DNA of 64,000 nucleotides from Brachypterus glaber (GCA_958510825.1 OY294045.1:94114988-94178987); one strand, 5' to 3'. Shown: positions 40,517 through 52,460, counted from the stretch's first letter. The notes: generated by a model from the sequence alone, not told the origin. A program made the numbers and translations.

Positions 40517-42435
40517 AAAAACACTTCAAATGTTGTCCTAAGACAAACTAACAGTACATATTGATTTCTTCGTTTCTTAAAAACGACTGAGAGCCTTAAC
40601 CTTGATTGAATTAACTTATCACAAACTTCAGTTTTTAAGTTAAGACAATGCTAACAGGTACTTTAATAATTCTGGTCTAAGCAAACAGAAATTGTTTTTT
40701 TCAAATTATTTGTGCAGATATATACTATATCTGAGTATTTTTAAGGATGGTTATTTATAATAGAATTAACTAACTAGTTAAGAATTTAAATTGAAATTAA
40801 AGTATTAATTATTTATTACTGGTAAGTGATATTGCGCAACATGAGGTTGAAATGCTTATTTTCTAAAGGTTTTCCTAACAAAACTATTAATCTACTATGA
40901 AGCTTGCTTTGACAATAAATTCTGCTATTTATTTTACCGGCAAAATAAAAATATAAAATTATTCAAAGAATATTTTCCACAAGAATCACCTTAATTTCCA
41001 TTGGAGATTTCCTTCAACGTGGGACCGGGCAAAAAAAGGATCTCGACTAAGTTTTCATTTGAAATTCTCGTCTGCCGGTGAGTTGATAGTTCTTACATTG
41101 TGCCAAGGAATGTCTATGCATTGTCCTCCTGTTCTCCGTTAGAATGGAGGGTTGAAGCCCTCAAAAGCTTTTATTATATCACAAAACAAACCAGCGTTAT
41201 CTATACGTTTTTATTCCTTTATTGAATAAGTGATTTTTTTTTGTTTGTCGACCTTTTATATGCCACATAGAGACATTAACTTTTTATTTTGAATGTTTGA
41301 TACCAAATCAAAAAGCATTGATCAATTTAGATGAATTGTATTATATTTCAGCAATAAGCTTGACACAGTTTTTATGAAACAAATTGCGTATTGAATTTCA
41401 GTAATAAAGCGATTACCGATTTCGTTGTTCACGGATGCTCAGATAAAAGAACGACTAGAGTTCAAAATTTTAACTTCAAATTCCAATCACGGAACAACTT
41501 TTTTTAATCTTAATCTTTCCTCTGTGTCTAGAATTTGTTTTCATATTTTTAAAAGGTACGTTCCCATTTCTTGATTGAATTGGATTCTAAATTTTAATAT
41601 GTACTTTAAATATGTTCTGTATTACTTACTGTCTTAAAAGATATATTTTTATATAAATGGTTCCGGATCTAAACTAAATATAAACTAAAATGGCTGAAAC
41701 GGCTATTTTTTTAATCGATAGTTAACTCTTGGTTGCGAACACAAGTGTTGGTTACTTAATCAAAAATATTTTTCTACGATCCTCTATAAAAATTACATTT
41801 AGCACATTCTTTTGTTCTTTAGAAAACGCCTCATGTCGCACTAGTCTGATATTTTTATATCACACTCGTGTGATATTTATGTATGGAGGTTTGCCTAATT
41901 TTATTTAGATATTTACCTTCTACGAATTTTATTTGATTGACTTATTTTATAAACCATTTTCCACCTTTCAACACAGCCTTTTATATCTTTTAAGTGTTTT
42001 AATCCAAATATTTCTGTTTTTCATGTCAAAAATAGAAACTATATAACGTTACTATTTTGACCATTACTGTCTTGTCTAGACAGTCTAGATCTTATAAAAA
42101 TTACTTATTTTTTTATTTAGTTACCTTACATTACATAAAAAACATCAAAATACACAGTATTTTTCTTATGAAATGTAAAACAGTACAATTTTACTGTCCT
42201 ATATGGCAGCATAACCACAGAAATCTAATTTAATAAGCAAACTCAAGTTTGCATTTATTTAGGAATAGGCAACCCATTAAACAGCTATGTATTCTATTAA
42301 ATATAAAACCAAGAAAGTTAAATAAAAAACATATTTCCTGTTTGACATACCTACATATATAAATTTGTATGCTATTTATAATTATTTTGTGCCTTGTTTT
42401 TCTTAAAAATTAATAAAAATCGGGATCGTAGGAAA
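40517..42435. other. AT-rich stretch, one GC-richer block near 41020-41180
   Basis: The block around 41022-41165 (CGTGGGACCGGGC, CTCCGTTAGAATGGAG and GGGTTGAAGCCC hairpins) stands out by composition but has no coding frame or matching copy in the window. The rest is featureless. Confidence 0.4.
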
Positions 42436-42575
42436 AATAGTGTACACAACTCGTTGGAAAGTGTATTGAAATACACTCGTAGGGTTTCTTTATTTGCTCG
42501 GCGGCTCGTTAGTAAACCTTCCCACTCGCGTTAAATATGTCACTTTCCACACTAGTTATGTAATATACTATACCA
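42436..42575. repeat. Hairpin end of the TAGTATATT group
   Basis: The complement begins GGTATAGTATATTACATAAC and then CTAGTGTGGAAAGTG, which pairs with CACTTTCCAACGAG on the other side. The loop carries CGAGCCGCCGAGC. It is a relative of FB1 and H2 ends. Confidence 0.6.
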
Positions 42576-43241
42576 ACCACTGAAGAAATGGCTGTAATAA
42601 TAAGATAAAAAGTTTCGTTACCAATAGTTTACCATCGATTAAAATAATGGCTAAGGGTTATTTTTACATTAAAAATAACCAGTTCACTGAAATTAAAATC
42701 TTGACCAACATTTTTGCCCCGTTGAAAATCTTTGGTCCAAAATATAAGTCCCGGTGTCAAAGCGTTCTTGGAATACCGTAGTATAAATTTGTGCTGCAAG
42801 CGACCTGCACCATTAATACGACTATAAGATACGTTTTAAAAGTTAAGAAACGTATTAATCAAATCATGGTTAATCATCACTTAAACCAAGAACTATAAGG
42901 TAGAACATAAATACTATTTCTTTATTCGTTTTAATTATGATAAAACAATGAAATAGACTTGTTTCTATCTGTAATGTTGTATTATACATAGGTAATAAAT
43001 AATAACTACATATAACATAGTAGCACTTGTCAGTAATTCATTTAAAACTCACCCACATGCCGACGTCATGGCGCGTCATTACATTTTGAAAAATATCTAT
43101 AGACAGTTCAAAATGAAATTATAAATATTTTAAATTTAGTCTTTCCATTCGCATGGGATGGGATATAAAAAATAACCTTTTGGAATCTATAACTTATACC
43201 TACCATTATTTATTAAAATTGGAATAAAAAAAAATTATACG
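42576..43241. other. Intergenic stretch with a diverged dispersed repeat
   Basis: 42700-42800 resembles the middle of the repeat at 13440-13705 (TTTGGTCCAAAATATAAGTC then AAAGCGTTCTTGG). Nothing else is recognised. Confidence 0.4.
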
Positions 43242-43801
43242 GAAAAACCAAAGAACTTTTACCTCAAGAAGGAACATGATGTAATCTACCGTATGCTTTG
43301 TTTGAAGCGTGAACCAACTACGGTAAGGGGTGGTGGGGAGTGACTATCGTTTACACTTAGTACGCGTAAAGAGAGAAAGAATGTGTACACTCACAGTCTA
43401 ATGTCGTTAAATGTCTGACAGGGGTACAGTGTTGCCGATTGGAAACATATACTTTGGATATTTTATTGTAAATTTTAAGAAACGTTAGTTCTGTATGAGT
43501 TTTATATGAACTAGTAGTTTAATTTTAATAGATTTAAATATACTATATTATTAAACATAATTATAGTATACACAATAAAGTTTTTTACATTTTTAATTTA
43601 AGTATAATGATTTTAATTCATGATAAGGTGGAAACTACGCAACATCGCTACTAGGTAGCCTGAAAGTCGACTAGCGACATCTAAATTTTACACCACAAAG
43701 CTGTATCGCGTTTCTGTTAGTAAATAAACAAACAAAAAGATGACACCTTCATAAACATTGGTCTGAAATTACTTCTTGAGGTAAAAGTTCTTTGGGAAAA
43801 A
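43242..43801 (+). mobile_element. MITE-A copy 2, complete
   Basis: The ends are inverted: AAAACCAAAGAACTTTTACC on the left and the complement of TTTTCCCAAAGAACTTTTAC on the right, both followed by TCAAGAAG. The copy is about 560 bp and inverted relative to the copy at 1-484. No clear target duplication and no coding sequence are seen. Confidence 0.8.
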
Positions 43802-43891
43802 CTAATAGTTTTCTCTGTTCTCTACTTTCTCTGATTTTTTGCTTTTATCGATCTGACTTTTGAAAATTAAGAAATTTAATCGTTTATTATA

Positions 43892-44406
43892 TAGGAAAGA
43901 CGCCTAATTTCGGACGGTTTCCTAATTTCGGATAGTAGTGTATCTAAGATACTATTTGCAGAGGTAAACAGAAACGTACTTTTTCGTGAAGCCAAAAGCC
44001 AAACTAAATCTGTAGTATGGTAACGCTAGAGCTTCTCCCCGTTAAATTGCAACACAAATAGTTTAAATTGCAAATGGCAAAATTGTGGCTCCTATACTAT
44101 TCGTAAAAAAAAGCTCAATGATTAAATTCTAAAAAAAAATTCTTCTTATTTGCAGACAAAAATGTTAAGGAATAACAAGAAACAAAAGCAATGGGATCCA
44201 GATGTACTTTAAAAAAATACATATTATGTCCGAAATTAGGTCCCTTTTTAAAATGTACAAAAATATTTTTTTTAACCATCTTTTTTTTTAAATAAACTGT
44301 AATAAAATTATTTTCATTTTAAATCATGGTTCGTTACAATAAGTTATATGTTATATAAAAAAAAATATCAAAGTAAATGGTATCCGAAATTAAGCGACTT
44401 TCCCAT
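43892..44406. mobile_element. MITE-D, copy 2
   Basis: Inverted ends GGAAAGACGCCTAATTTCGG and the complement of TCCGAAATTAAGCGACTTTCC are flanked by TA on both sides. It matches 11904-12786 in reverse orientation but is about 370 bp shorter through internal deletion. The ends repeat the CCTAATTTCGGA motif. Confidence 0.82.
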
Positions 44407-44945
44407 ACGTAAATTCTGTAATTTATGTATAATAATCGTTAAATAAGCGGACATTTTATCAAAACATAGACCTTATATTTTGTTTTACTGGAAATTTCAA
44501 AATAACCTCAATTATTGTTCTAGATACATGTTACAGCAAAACTGGTCATAAACAACAGATAGTTACTATTTCTACATAGAAATAACTACCCATAAAAAAG
44601 AATATCGTTGCTATAACGTCGCAATTTCCGACATAAATTTTCTACCAATCCAAAATAAATCGGTTACGGCACCCATTACCAAACATTTGTGCAAAAAATA
44701 GCAGATTTATTTTTCGTCCAATAATTATTAGACTGGAACAAAAATGAGTTTACTTTCCCTTATCCTAACATATAAAAACACGCTCAATCAAATAAAATGA
44801 AAAACTAACTAAAAAAAACTCAAAATTAGCCAAAATGTAACCTACACCTACAAAAACTAGAAAATAACATCTAAATAACAAGGATAACTTACTTACCGAT
44901 TATAAATGTAACAACACTAAAAAAACATAGCTAACTTAAAAAAAA
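44407..44945. other. AT-rich stretch, hairpin half at 44430
   Basis: AATAAGCGGACATTTTATC (44440-44460) matches half of the hairpin at 21477-21544. Nothing else is recognised. Confidence 0.4.
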
Positions 44946-44950
44946 AACAT

Positions 44951-45052
44951 TTGCCGGCGTCTCACAATATCGTGCTACGGCATCAACTGGTGCAAGGAGG
45001 AGAACGCATCAGGCTGTTCCGCTTCCTTGCTAGTCTTATTAAGGTAAATTCA
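44951..45052 (+). other. Compositionally odd GC-richer island, possible exon remnant
   Basis: About 100 bp here are clearly richer in GC than the flanks. One plus-strand frame is open (CRRLTISCYGINWCKEENAS and onward) to a position where TTATTAAGGTAAAT has the form of a splice donor. No convincing acceptor, family match or second copy was found. It could be an exon, a captured gene piece or chance. Confidence 0.25.
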
Positions 45053-45254
45053 CAATAACTGTAGTGTAATAACGCAATTTTGTTTGTAAAATTAATAAGG
45101 TTTTGTTAATTTACATAAAAAGATAAAAAGTTCTTTAAAATTCATTTGTACTTGTACAATGCCTATAGTAAAATTCTTAATGACAACATTTTGTAAAAAT
45201 ATATATATTTTTTATTTTCACTAAGATAATTGCATTATTATAGCTATTTAAATT

Positions 45255-45614
45255 TACTAATTAAACTAATTTTAGTTGACATAAATAAAAATTTATAAAA
45301 AAAAACTTAAAAAATCGAATGTTTTAGCACAAAGAATTGAAAAATCAAAACCTTAAAAAACATTTTTAAAAAATTTAAAAATGTTAGTTTAAATAAGAAT
45401 TTTATAAGCTTTAAAACGATGTATCACACGACGCCCTTTCCGATTAAAAAAATGTTCCCCCATGCCCCCCTGCCCACATTTTAAGAGCTGAAAATATCAA
45501 ATATATGCTAAAAGATAGTTTTAGTTGTCTTATTTAAGAGTTCTAAATTTGAAGTTTATATCTCAACTCGTTTGAAAGTTAAAAAGGGGGGGGGGTGACT
45601 TTTGGACCGCACTG
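45255..45614 (-). mobile_element. MITE-G fragment (GGACCGC end), copy 2
   Basis: This matches the right part of the element at 52461-53179, ending TTTTGGACCGCACTG before TA (45615-45616). The left terminus is missing. The C-run/G-run subterminal stretch is present. Confidence 0.78.
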
Positions 45615-45616
45615 TA

Positions 45617-46149
45617 CATGTATTTACAATATTTGCTAACGCTATGATTCTAAAAATCGCCAAATCCCCAAAGTCCTTCATGCTGATTTCTGCAGCAATT
45701 CTTTTCAAACTAGATCAATATCTAATAACAGAGCTCTACAAAAATATTTTTAGTAGCAATACCTACTAACTACTGTATACTCAATATCAACTGGCACCTG
45801 AGTGGAATGTGAAAAACTCAAGGTCGCCTATAGTTTACAAGCAAAATTCTACCTCTTCTCTTTCCCTTGCCTCAGCTCACAGGTGCCAGTTAGTATTACG
45901 ACTACAGTATGGAGTGTGATTCTTTGTCACTTTGCTACAAACAAAATAATACTTTCCCCTATACTATAGCCGCTATTTTGAAGAATTTACTCCTTACTCG
46001 GGCCCGTTATGCTAAAAATTTTAATTATTTATCCCAAACTCTTTTCTGGTTATCTTGGTCACAAATTTTCCAGACGAATCGACAGGCAGACAGGTGTTAA
46101 TATTTTATTAGAAATGCAAGACTTTCCTACTTTTTACAAGGCTTCACTA
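45617..46149. other. Intergenic stretch with a dispersed-repeat fragment
   Basis: 46000-46125 shares the block order TGGTTATCTTGGTCACAAAT, GACAGGCAGACAGG and GCAAGACTTTCC with the repeat at 13440-13705. The frame at 45909-46100 crosses it and is not supported. Confidence 0.45.
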
Positions 46150-46222
46150 AAAGTCAAAAAAAAGTAAAAAAAAAGTCAAAAAAAAGTCAAAAAAAAGTCA
46201 AAAAAAAGTCAAAAAAAGTCCA
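46150..46222. repeat. (AAAAAAAGTC)n minisatellite
   Basis: Seven to eight units of AAAAAAAGTC, 9-11 bp each. Confidence 0.9.
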
Positions 46223-46827
46223 AGCAAGAATGTATACTTCAATTGTCATGTTACTGAAAAAAAGTCTTATACTGCATTTTGATTAGAAATATTGTTTTAT
46301 CAGCGAAACAGTCGCCGTTCTTAATAAAAAAAACAATTTTATCAAAAAAACAAAAACGCACATATGACCTTCTTGCTTAGGAGGACAGTTACTGTAATGC
46401 TCTTAACATTCTATAGAGATTTTAGATTTAACTGAGTACTTAGATTATTATCAGTTAACTGTCAGTTTTAGACTCCCATTGACAGTTAACTGAGGACTCA
46501 TTTAAATGCAAAACCCCTTATGTATGTATGTATGTATCTTCTACAGCCTAACACACAGAGCCGACTTCACTAAATTAGGTGTTAAAACAAAACCATAATT
46601 TGCAATTTAAAAATGGACAAAAAATGTTTTAGTTTGGCAATTGAGAATGGAATTAAATAACCAAATCAAAGAATATGCCTCTAAAAATATTAAGTTAAGT
46701 AATAAAACAATTTATATCATTTAGCAATCAAAAAAAATATATATAAAAGTAGGTTTGACATATAAATGAATAAAAAATAATCTTCCGAATTACACATGAT
46801 TCAGCGAAGTATCGGGAAAAATTCAGA
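46223..46827. other. AT-rich stretch, nothing recognised
   Basis: A short (TATG)n run near 46519-46535 is the only repeat. Confidence 0.4.
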
Positions 46828-46920
46828 GTTTTCATTCAAATTTGCTGTCAAAGGTAATAATTCCTCCAGGGGCGATGCCCCGGTCGTAATTATTTACAGA
46901 CAGCAAATTTTCATGAAAAC
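46828..46920. repeat. Hairpin with GGGGCGATGCCCC loop
   Basis: TTTTCATTCAAATTTGCTGTC and GGTAATAATT on the left pair with AATTATTTAC and GACAGCAAATTTTCATGAAA on the right. The GC-rich palindromic centre again matches the design of the other hairpin families in the window. The overlapping frame at 46796-46990 reads through the hairpin and is not a gene. Confidence 0.7.
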
Positions 46921-47303
46921 AGCGAATTTTTTCGGCATTATTCTCAGCCTCTTATTCAATTTAAACGAGAATTTAACCTTTATACAATAATTTCTCATGT
47001 TTTGTCTTAAGAAAAAAAAATTGCCAATGATTCATTACATATGTTTTATGTCTTGAATATTATTGTAATAGACGGTACAAAAATTATGTGTTCCTATGTA
47101 ATTTGTGTAAGAAGACCAAATGCAGTCACATGTGACAGTAAATAAATTGAAGCTATTTTGCAAATAAGCAGCCCTTTGTTTTCGTTTACCTCAAAAATTG
47201 TAAAATAAAATTGACTGCATTTTCTAGAAATAATGGAAGGAATTTTTCTGTAAAATAAATTTATTTAAGTTCAAATGCAAAAATTTATCGTATATAAGTT
47301 ATA
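46921..47303. other. AT-rich stretch, nothing recognised
   Basis: No repeat match or convincing frame. Confidence 0.4.
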
Positions 47304-47514
47304 TGGTCTGTTTCTTCAAGCAAGATAGTAAATTAAAAATCGCACAGTGAATATTTTTACCACAGGTTTGAATAGTATATGTTTGTGTATAGAATATAGT
47401 TATGTTTTATAAAATAAGCTACGCAGTATATTCGCACATCCAATAATCGAATCTGTTTTGAAAATATTCGCTGTGCGATTTTTAATTTACTATCTTGCTT
47501 GATGATACAGACCA
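47304..47514 (+). mobile_element. 211-bp palindromic MITE, TA duplication, copy 1
   Basis: TA at 47302-47303 and 47515-47516 bounds inverted ends TGGTCTGTTTCTTCAAGCAA and its complement; pairing continues through AAATCGCACAGTGAATATTTT. A second copy of identical length in the opposite orientation lies at 49375-49585. Confidence 0.88.
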
Positions 47515-47596
47515 TAGTATAAGTTACTTTGAAATAATTATTTGGCTTTTAATCAGGATTTTGCAAAAAAAATAAAACAACAAAAAAGCTTTTATT

Positions 47597-47668
47597 CGCA
47601 ATAATACATAAATACATACAATAATACATAAATACATACAATAATACATAAATACATACATACATAAA
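47597..47668. repeat. 20-bp minisatellite, three units
   Basis: AATAATACATAAATACATAC is repeated three times, followed by an extra ACATACATAA. Confidence 0.85.
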
Positions 47669-48913
47669 TTACTTGTATTAACAAAATGTTTGGCAAGCAC
47701 GGGATTTCTTGTCCCACTGTTTTCACGCCTGGAAGTCAGTTCCAGTAATGAAAACTAGAGACCAGTAAACTAATTATTACTGGTCTACATTATAAATCAT
47801 TAATTTCCGCTAGATGGCGCCACCGATTAAAATGTCAAAATGGCTGTACATTGACAAACACTAATAATCTAATACATTTTGTTAAAAAAAAACCTAAATA
47901 CAATTTTAGTCAATGTTTTTTACTTTTGAGCCTGAAAATGATAATAAATGTTATAAACGGTGCCTTGAGCTATAAACAAATGCTTTTTGTGGTTTTTTTG
48001 GGTTACGCGTATGTGAAACTTCAGTTTTATATGATTGTGCTTCTCTTGTGAAATGCAGTAAAAATTGTTTGTGGTAAATATGAAAAGAACTAAAAAACTT
48101 ATAGTATGATAGTATTATTTTCTTAATTTAAATTCAAACATCTAGGTTTCAAAAAAGTTAGTAATTTATATTTAAATAAAAACAGATGCGAATAAAATAG
48201 TATACAGGTCTCCCAGAAAATGGTACTTTTCCTAGTCGACCTTTAATCTACTATTAATCGAGGGACCAAACCAAAATTTTTGAAAGACTTCTGAGATTTT
48301 GGTCATTTATATGGATTTTCAGATTTTTTATAAGATTTCTGAGATTTCTAAAAAATCTTCGAAATCTTGTCGAAAATTTTCGAAAAGTTCCTATTTCGAG
48401 TTTGTGCTACTACGATATTTTGATAATTTCGGTTCGTGCTTTTCATTGTAATTATATTTTCAAACACGATAAATTATTTTATCCAATATAATAACTTATC
48501 GATACATTTTTGTTTATAAAATATTGCAGGATACGTTCCGAATATTCCATAGGGATAACTTTTTTTTATCTAGAACGGAACAAAACCTGATTGATGAGTT
48601 GCTCGCGTAAGTATACATGATTGATATATGAACGTAAACAAGATATCACTGTGTTAATAATAATAATAATTTGAATTTTTTTGTATATTAGGCACTATTC
48701 CACCAAATGAAGCTTAATTGCGTTTTCAAACTATTTTACTTCTAAGTCTTTAAAATGAGTAAAAAGCGGGCGAAGGGAATGTTTTTGACAAATTTGGATT
48801 TGGATTTAAAAAAATTGTTTTTTTATGTTGTTAATTTTATTTTAATTTTTAATTTTTGTAAATTTTACAATAAAATTTCTCGAAAATGGAATTTTATTTT
48901 TTTGACAGATCAG
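47669..48913. other. AT-rich stretch, nothing recognised
   Basis: Short frames at 47851-48051 and 48755-48937 are low-complexity. A small set of inverted ATTTTNGAAAT motifs lies near 48290-48400. Confidence 0.4.
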
Positions 48914-49336
48914 CACGGAAAAAAAAATTATAGCTAGGAGCGCTATAACACACATACCAAGCAAATTATAATCGCTTATTATATAAATACAAGGCTTTCT
49001 CTTACAATTATGGCAGTCAGTGTAAAAATTTATATGAAATACTTTAATTGTTTAGTGAATAATAAAATATAACAAATAGTATGGCATTTATAGCTTAAAT
49101 AGATTTAATTATTGTCCGTGCTAATAATTTTTATAATATAATAAAATTTCTGTAAATTTATAATAGTGCCTGTAATAAATATAATCGTGCTGTAATATAT
49201 ATAATCGTTTCCAATTTATTTTTAACATTATTAGTTATTGTGTCCCTTATAATCTATAGCTTAAATCACTATAATTTGCCACTGTTACCAAATATCTTAT
49301 AATGTATAGCGCAGAGCCCACTAATTTCTTTCCGTG
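48914..49336 (+). mobile_element. CACGGAAA MITE, copy 2 (MITE-F)
   Basis: This matches 32141-32564 at all but a few bases, including both ends. The 2-bp flanks are AG on each side (48912-48913 and 49337-49338), so the duplication is 2 bp but the target need not be TA. It is non-coding. The copy lies between two copies of the 211-bp palindromic MITE. Confidence 0.92.
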
Positions 49337-49374
49337 AGCATTTTAAAATAAATAAGAAAACGTAAAAATATCTA

Positions 49375-49585
49375 TGGTCTGTTTCATCAAGTAAGTTAGT
49401 AAATTAAAAATCGCACAGTGAATATTTTCAAAACAGATTCGGATATTGTATGTGCGAATATACTACGTAGTTTATTTTATAAAACATAACTATATTCTAT
49501 ACACAAACATATACTATTTAAACCCGTAGTAAAAATATTTACTGTGCGATTTTTAATTTACTATCTTGCTTGAAAAAACAGACCA
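49375..49585 (-). mobile_element. 211-bp palindromic MITE, TA duplication, copy 2
   Basis: TA at 49373-49374 and 49586-49587. The inner order (GTGCGAATATACTACGTAG first) is inverted relative to 47304-47514. The length is identical. Confidence 0.88.
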
Positions 49586-49599
49586 TAGAATATAAAAAC

Positions 49600-50092
49600 G
49601 TTATTAGCGCACGAGTACAAGTTTAGAAAACGAGCCGCTTGCGGTGAGTTTTCTAAAGCACTAGTGCGCTAAAAACGTGTTGTGAAACGAGTGCTTTATA
49701 CAATTTTTTCTATTTTGCTCTAAAATTTTAAAAAACTTACATTTAAATTGATGACTGATTTAGGGATTTTTGTATCGAATTGGGATTACAGTTTTCGCCA
49801 TGTTTAAAATTCTAAGAACGAATATTATTTTGATATATTTTATAGTCATTTCTTCTCTTTTACACTGCAAGTAACCAAGCCACAATTTTAACACGGTAAA
49901 ACATAACCTAAACACAAAATTTTGTAAAAAATTAAACTTTGAACCGACGTTCACAATTGCACGGTAAACGTCAAGAGATAGACTTTTGTCTGTTGCCAAC
50001 CCAAAAAAAAAAAAGTAGAGACCTCTTATGGGCCTATAAGAACACGCAAAATGCGTGTGATTATGAGCTTATAAGAGTCGCAAAATAGAAAA
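49600..50092 (+). mobile_element. FB1 single arm, copy g, outer end truncated
   Basis: It starts within the outer stem-loop (TTATTAGCGCACGAGTAC) and runs to GAGTCGCAAAATAG. The missing outer end abuts the 211-bp MITE, so truncation may be linked to that region. Its 79-codon minus-strand frame resembles the one in copy a, but the similarity is at DNA level over the whole element. Confidence 0.78.
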
Positions 50093-50788
50093 TTAAATAA
50101 AAGGTTATAATTTAAACATCATTCATGCTCTTGCAAGTAATTTCTTAGAGAGTTCTCTTGGAATAATATCCATATAATTTTATTACATGATACTATAGAG
50201 ATATTACAACGAGGAATTAATTTACTCGGAACTAAAGCACAGGATAACATAATGTGGCATCCCTCAGGATCAAGGTCGTATAGTGGTGTGTCACTCTATA
50301 TAGAACCGTTGCAGCGGTTCTAGCGCACAAAACACAAAGCGCATATGTCAGAGATTGGAAAATTTGAAAACCTTTAGAAAAATTGACAAATATGTGAAAA
50401 TCTTGAAGAAGAATAACTTGATATATGTCATATAACCCATCTATTTTACTAAAATTTATGCTTATCGACTATGTACCATCTCTTGGTATATTTAAAGTTG
50501 AAGCAAATTAAACTTTTTATAAGAAATAATTTATTTATTATTTAAAGTTTATTATAAGTTATAATTTACATGTTCTCATTGATAAGTTTCAATGACCATT
50601 TCACAAACAATATATAAGCCAATCAAAACCTTGCATTTTTAGTTTCTTGACCAATCAGATCAAAATGAATCTGATAATTTTGGCATATGTGCACTTGGTT
50701 ACTATGGAAACAAGAAACTGATAGTTACCGACATCTTAATAAATGTTTAATTTTTGCAAAATGTGTTTTTAATTTGTGAAGCTTACCC
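50093..50788. other. AT-rich stretch, nothing recognised
   Basis: A short hairpin AGAACCGTTGCAGCGGTTCT lies at 50300-50320. No other structure is evident. Confidence 0.4.
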
Positions 50789-51068
50789 TTAGTTGAAGTA
50801 TTTTTATTGATAATCAATATAAATGCTTATTTGATTACCGAAACACCCTAGGTATAAACCCTTATTAATTTTAGATAATATATTTTATGAACTTTCCATC
50901 TTAAAAGCTTTAAATCACTGATATTCATAAATTTTAATTTATTTAATTGAATCTTGGTATTAAAAACAGTCCACTCAAAACTAATTTAAACACTTATCTA
51001 TTAAACATATATTTACAGTTAAGAAGTAAATAATTTACTTCTTTTACATGACGGAAATCAAAACATCA
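50789..51068 (+). repeat. ~280-bp direct repeat, copy 1
   Basis: It matches 51555-51790 with scattered changes; copy 2 lacks about 42 bp present here (around 50873-50915). Both copies end with AAGAAGTAAATAATTTACTT followed by GACGGAAATNAAAACATCA. Confidence 0.8.
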
Positions 51069-51532
51069 AATGACAGGAGCGCCTAGTTATAGCTACCCGC
51101 ACCCGAACTGTGCATGCGTAGTAGAAGGCTAACCGTTTTTAATGGCTCACGCTACTATCTAGAGTGACTCTAGTATAGTACAGAATCCTAATTCATCAAG
51201 AGTAATGATGTGTAGCGGAAGTAGTATAGCAAGGATACGGTGACAGCAACAATGTTTAAGATTAGATCATCTATATCAAGTCAAAGGAGAAAAGCATTAG
51301 TAAAATAAATGGACTTTTTTGTCTTTAGCAAATTAGATAAGTCCTTTCAAATAAACGAACGAAAATTAAATAAAAACAATTTGTACAAACACTTAAATAC
51401 AAGAATGTTTCATTGGGACATAATGACTAATTTTTGGTTTAACAATTCTACAGAATTCTTGTTTACTACTAGAAAACTGGTGAAAATTGTTAACAAATTA
51501 CACCATCCTAGAGTTTACCAAAAGAACTTTGG
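51069..51532. other. Spacer between direct repeats
   Basis: A frame at 51309-51536 (75 codons) lacks recognisable motifs; the sequence around 51080-51200 is somewhat richer in GC. Confidence 0.35.
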
Positions 51533-51975
51533 ATAAGAAACCTGTGGTAAAACTTTAGTTGATTTATTTTTATTGATAAGCAATATAAATGCTTATTTTA
51601 TTACCAAAACATACTAGGTATAAACCCTAATTAATTTCACTGATATTCATAAATTTTAATTTATTTAATTGAATCATGGTATTGAAAACAGTCCACTCAA
51701 AACTAATTTAAACACTTATTTATTAAAAATATATTTACAGTAAAGAAGTAAATAATTTACTTCTTTTAAATGACGGAAATGAAAACATCAATAAGAAACC
51801 TGTGGTAAAATTTTTAAGTCTAACTCACAGCGACAGCAAATTATCGTGGTCACCAATTACCCGACAGAAAAAGATACAGAATTTTTTTAGCAGAAATCAT
51901 CGTTAATAAAACTTATTATGTATTAAAAATTACATTTGTTTTTTAACTATCGCAAGACTTTTTGGAAAGTAATAT
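51533..51975 (+). repeat. Dispersed repeat split by direct repeat copy 2
   Basis: ATAAGAAACCTGTGGTAAAA occurs at 51533-51552 and again at 51791-51810, on either side of the repeat copy at 51553-51790. After the second copy the dispersed repeat continues to GCAAGACTTT (51947-51957), as in 13440-13705. The 20-bp exact flanks look like a target duplication. Confidence 0.65.
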
Positions 51976-52460
51976 ATTAAGCATAGTTGTTTGATTGAAT
52001 ATTGTTTTCATGTTGTTGTTTGCGCCAAATTAAACTAATTTATGTTAATCAAAAACTTGCGCGTATCTTGACAACTGTGGCGACAAATTATCGCAGCGAC
52101 AAATAACATGCTAACTAACTGATATACCCTCTTAAGTAACAGCCTTCTATCGCATGCCGTCACGTTTTACAGGTAGGAAATTTTAATGAGATATTATAAG
52201 TACTCTACACAGCTCTACAAATAAAAGTATAATATTAATTTAATATTCACCTTTAAAACAAAACCTCTTATAGATTCGCTCGGTTTTCCGTCCGTCCATC
52301 TGTCACAGCTGTTTATCTCAAGAAATATATAACCTAGTATTGATAATATTTCTCTCTCAAACACTAAAGTTATTGTGAACTACATAATTAGCATTCTAAA
52401 ACTTAGGTCATTTCTCCTAAATGAGTAGTAGGTGTATATGCTTAGTATAAGAATAATATA
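51976..52460. other. AT-rich stretch, nothing recognised
   Basis: The motif TCCGTCCGTCCATCTGTCAC near 52288-52308 is a GACAGAC-type remnant. No other feature. Confidence 0.4.

Noticed and set aside
1..43801. A single giant transposon (Maverick/Polinton-like) bounded by ~500-bp inverted repeats
   Set aside because: The right repeat has its own inverted ends at both sides, so it is a separate MITE. The interval has no polymerase, integrase, ATPase or capsid genes.
47597..47668. CRISPR-like array
   Set aside because: It is a head-to-tail minisatellite with no spacers; the window is eukaryotic.
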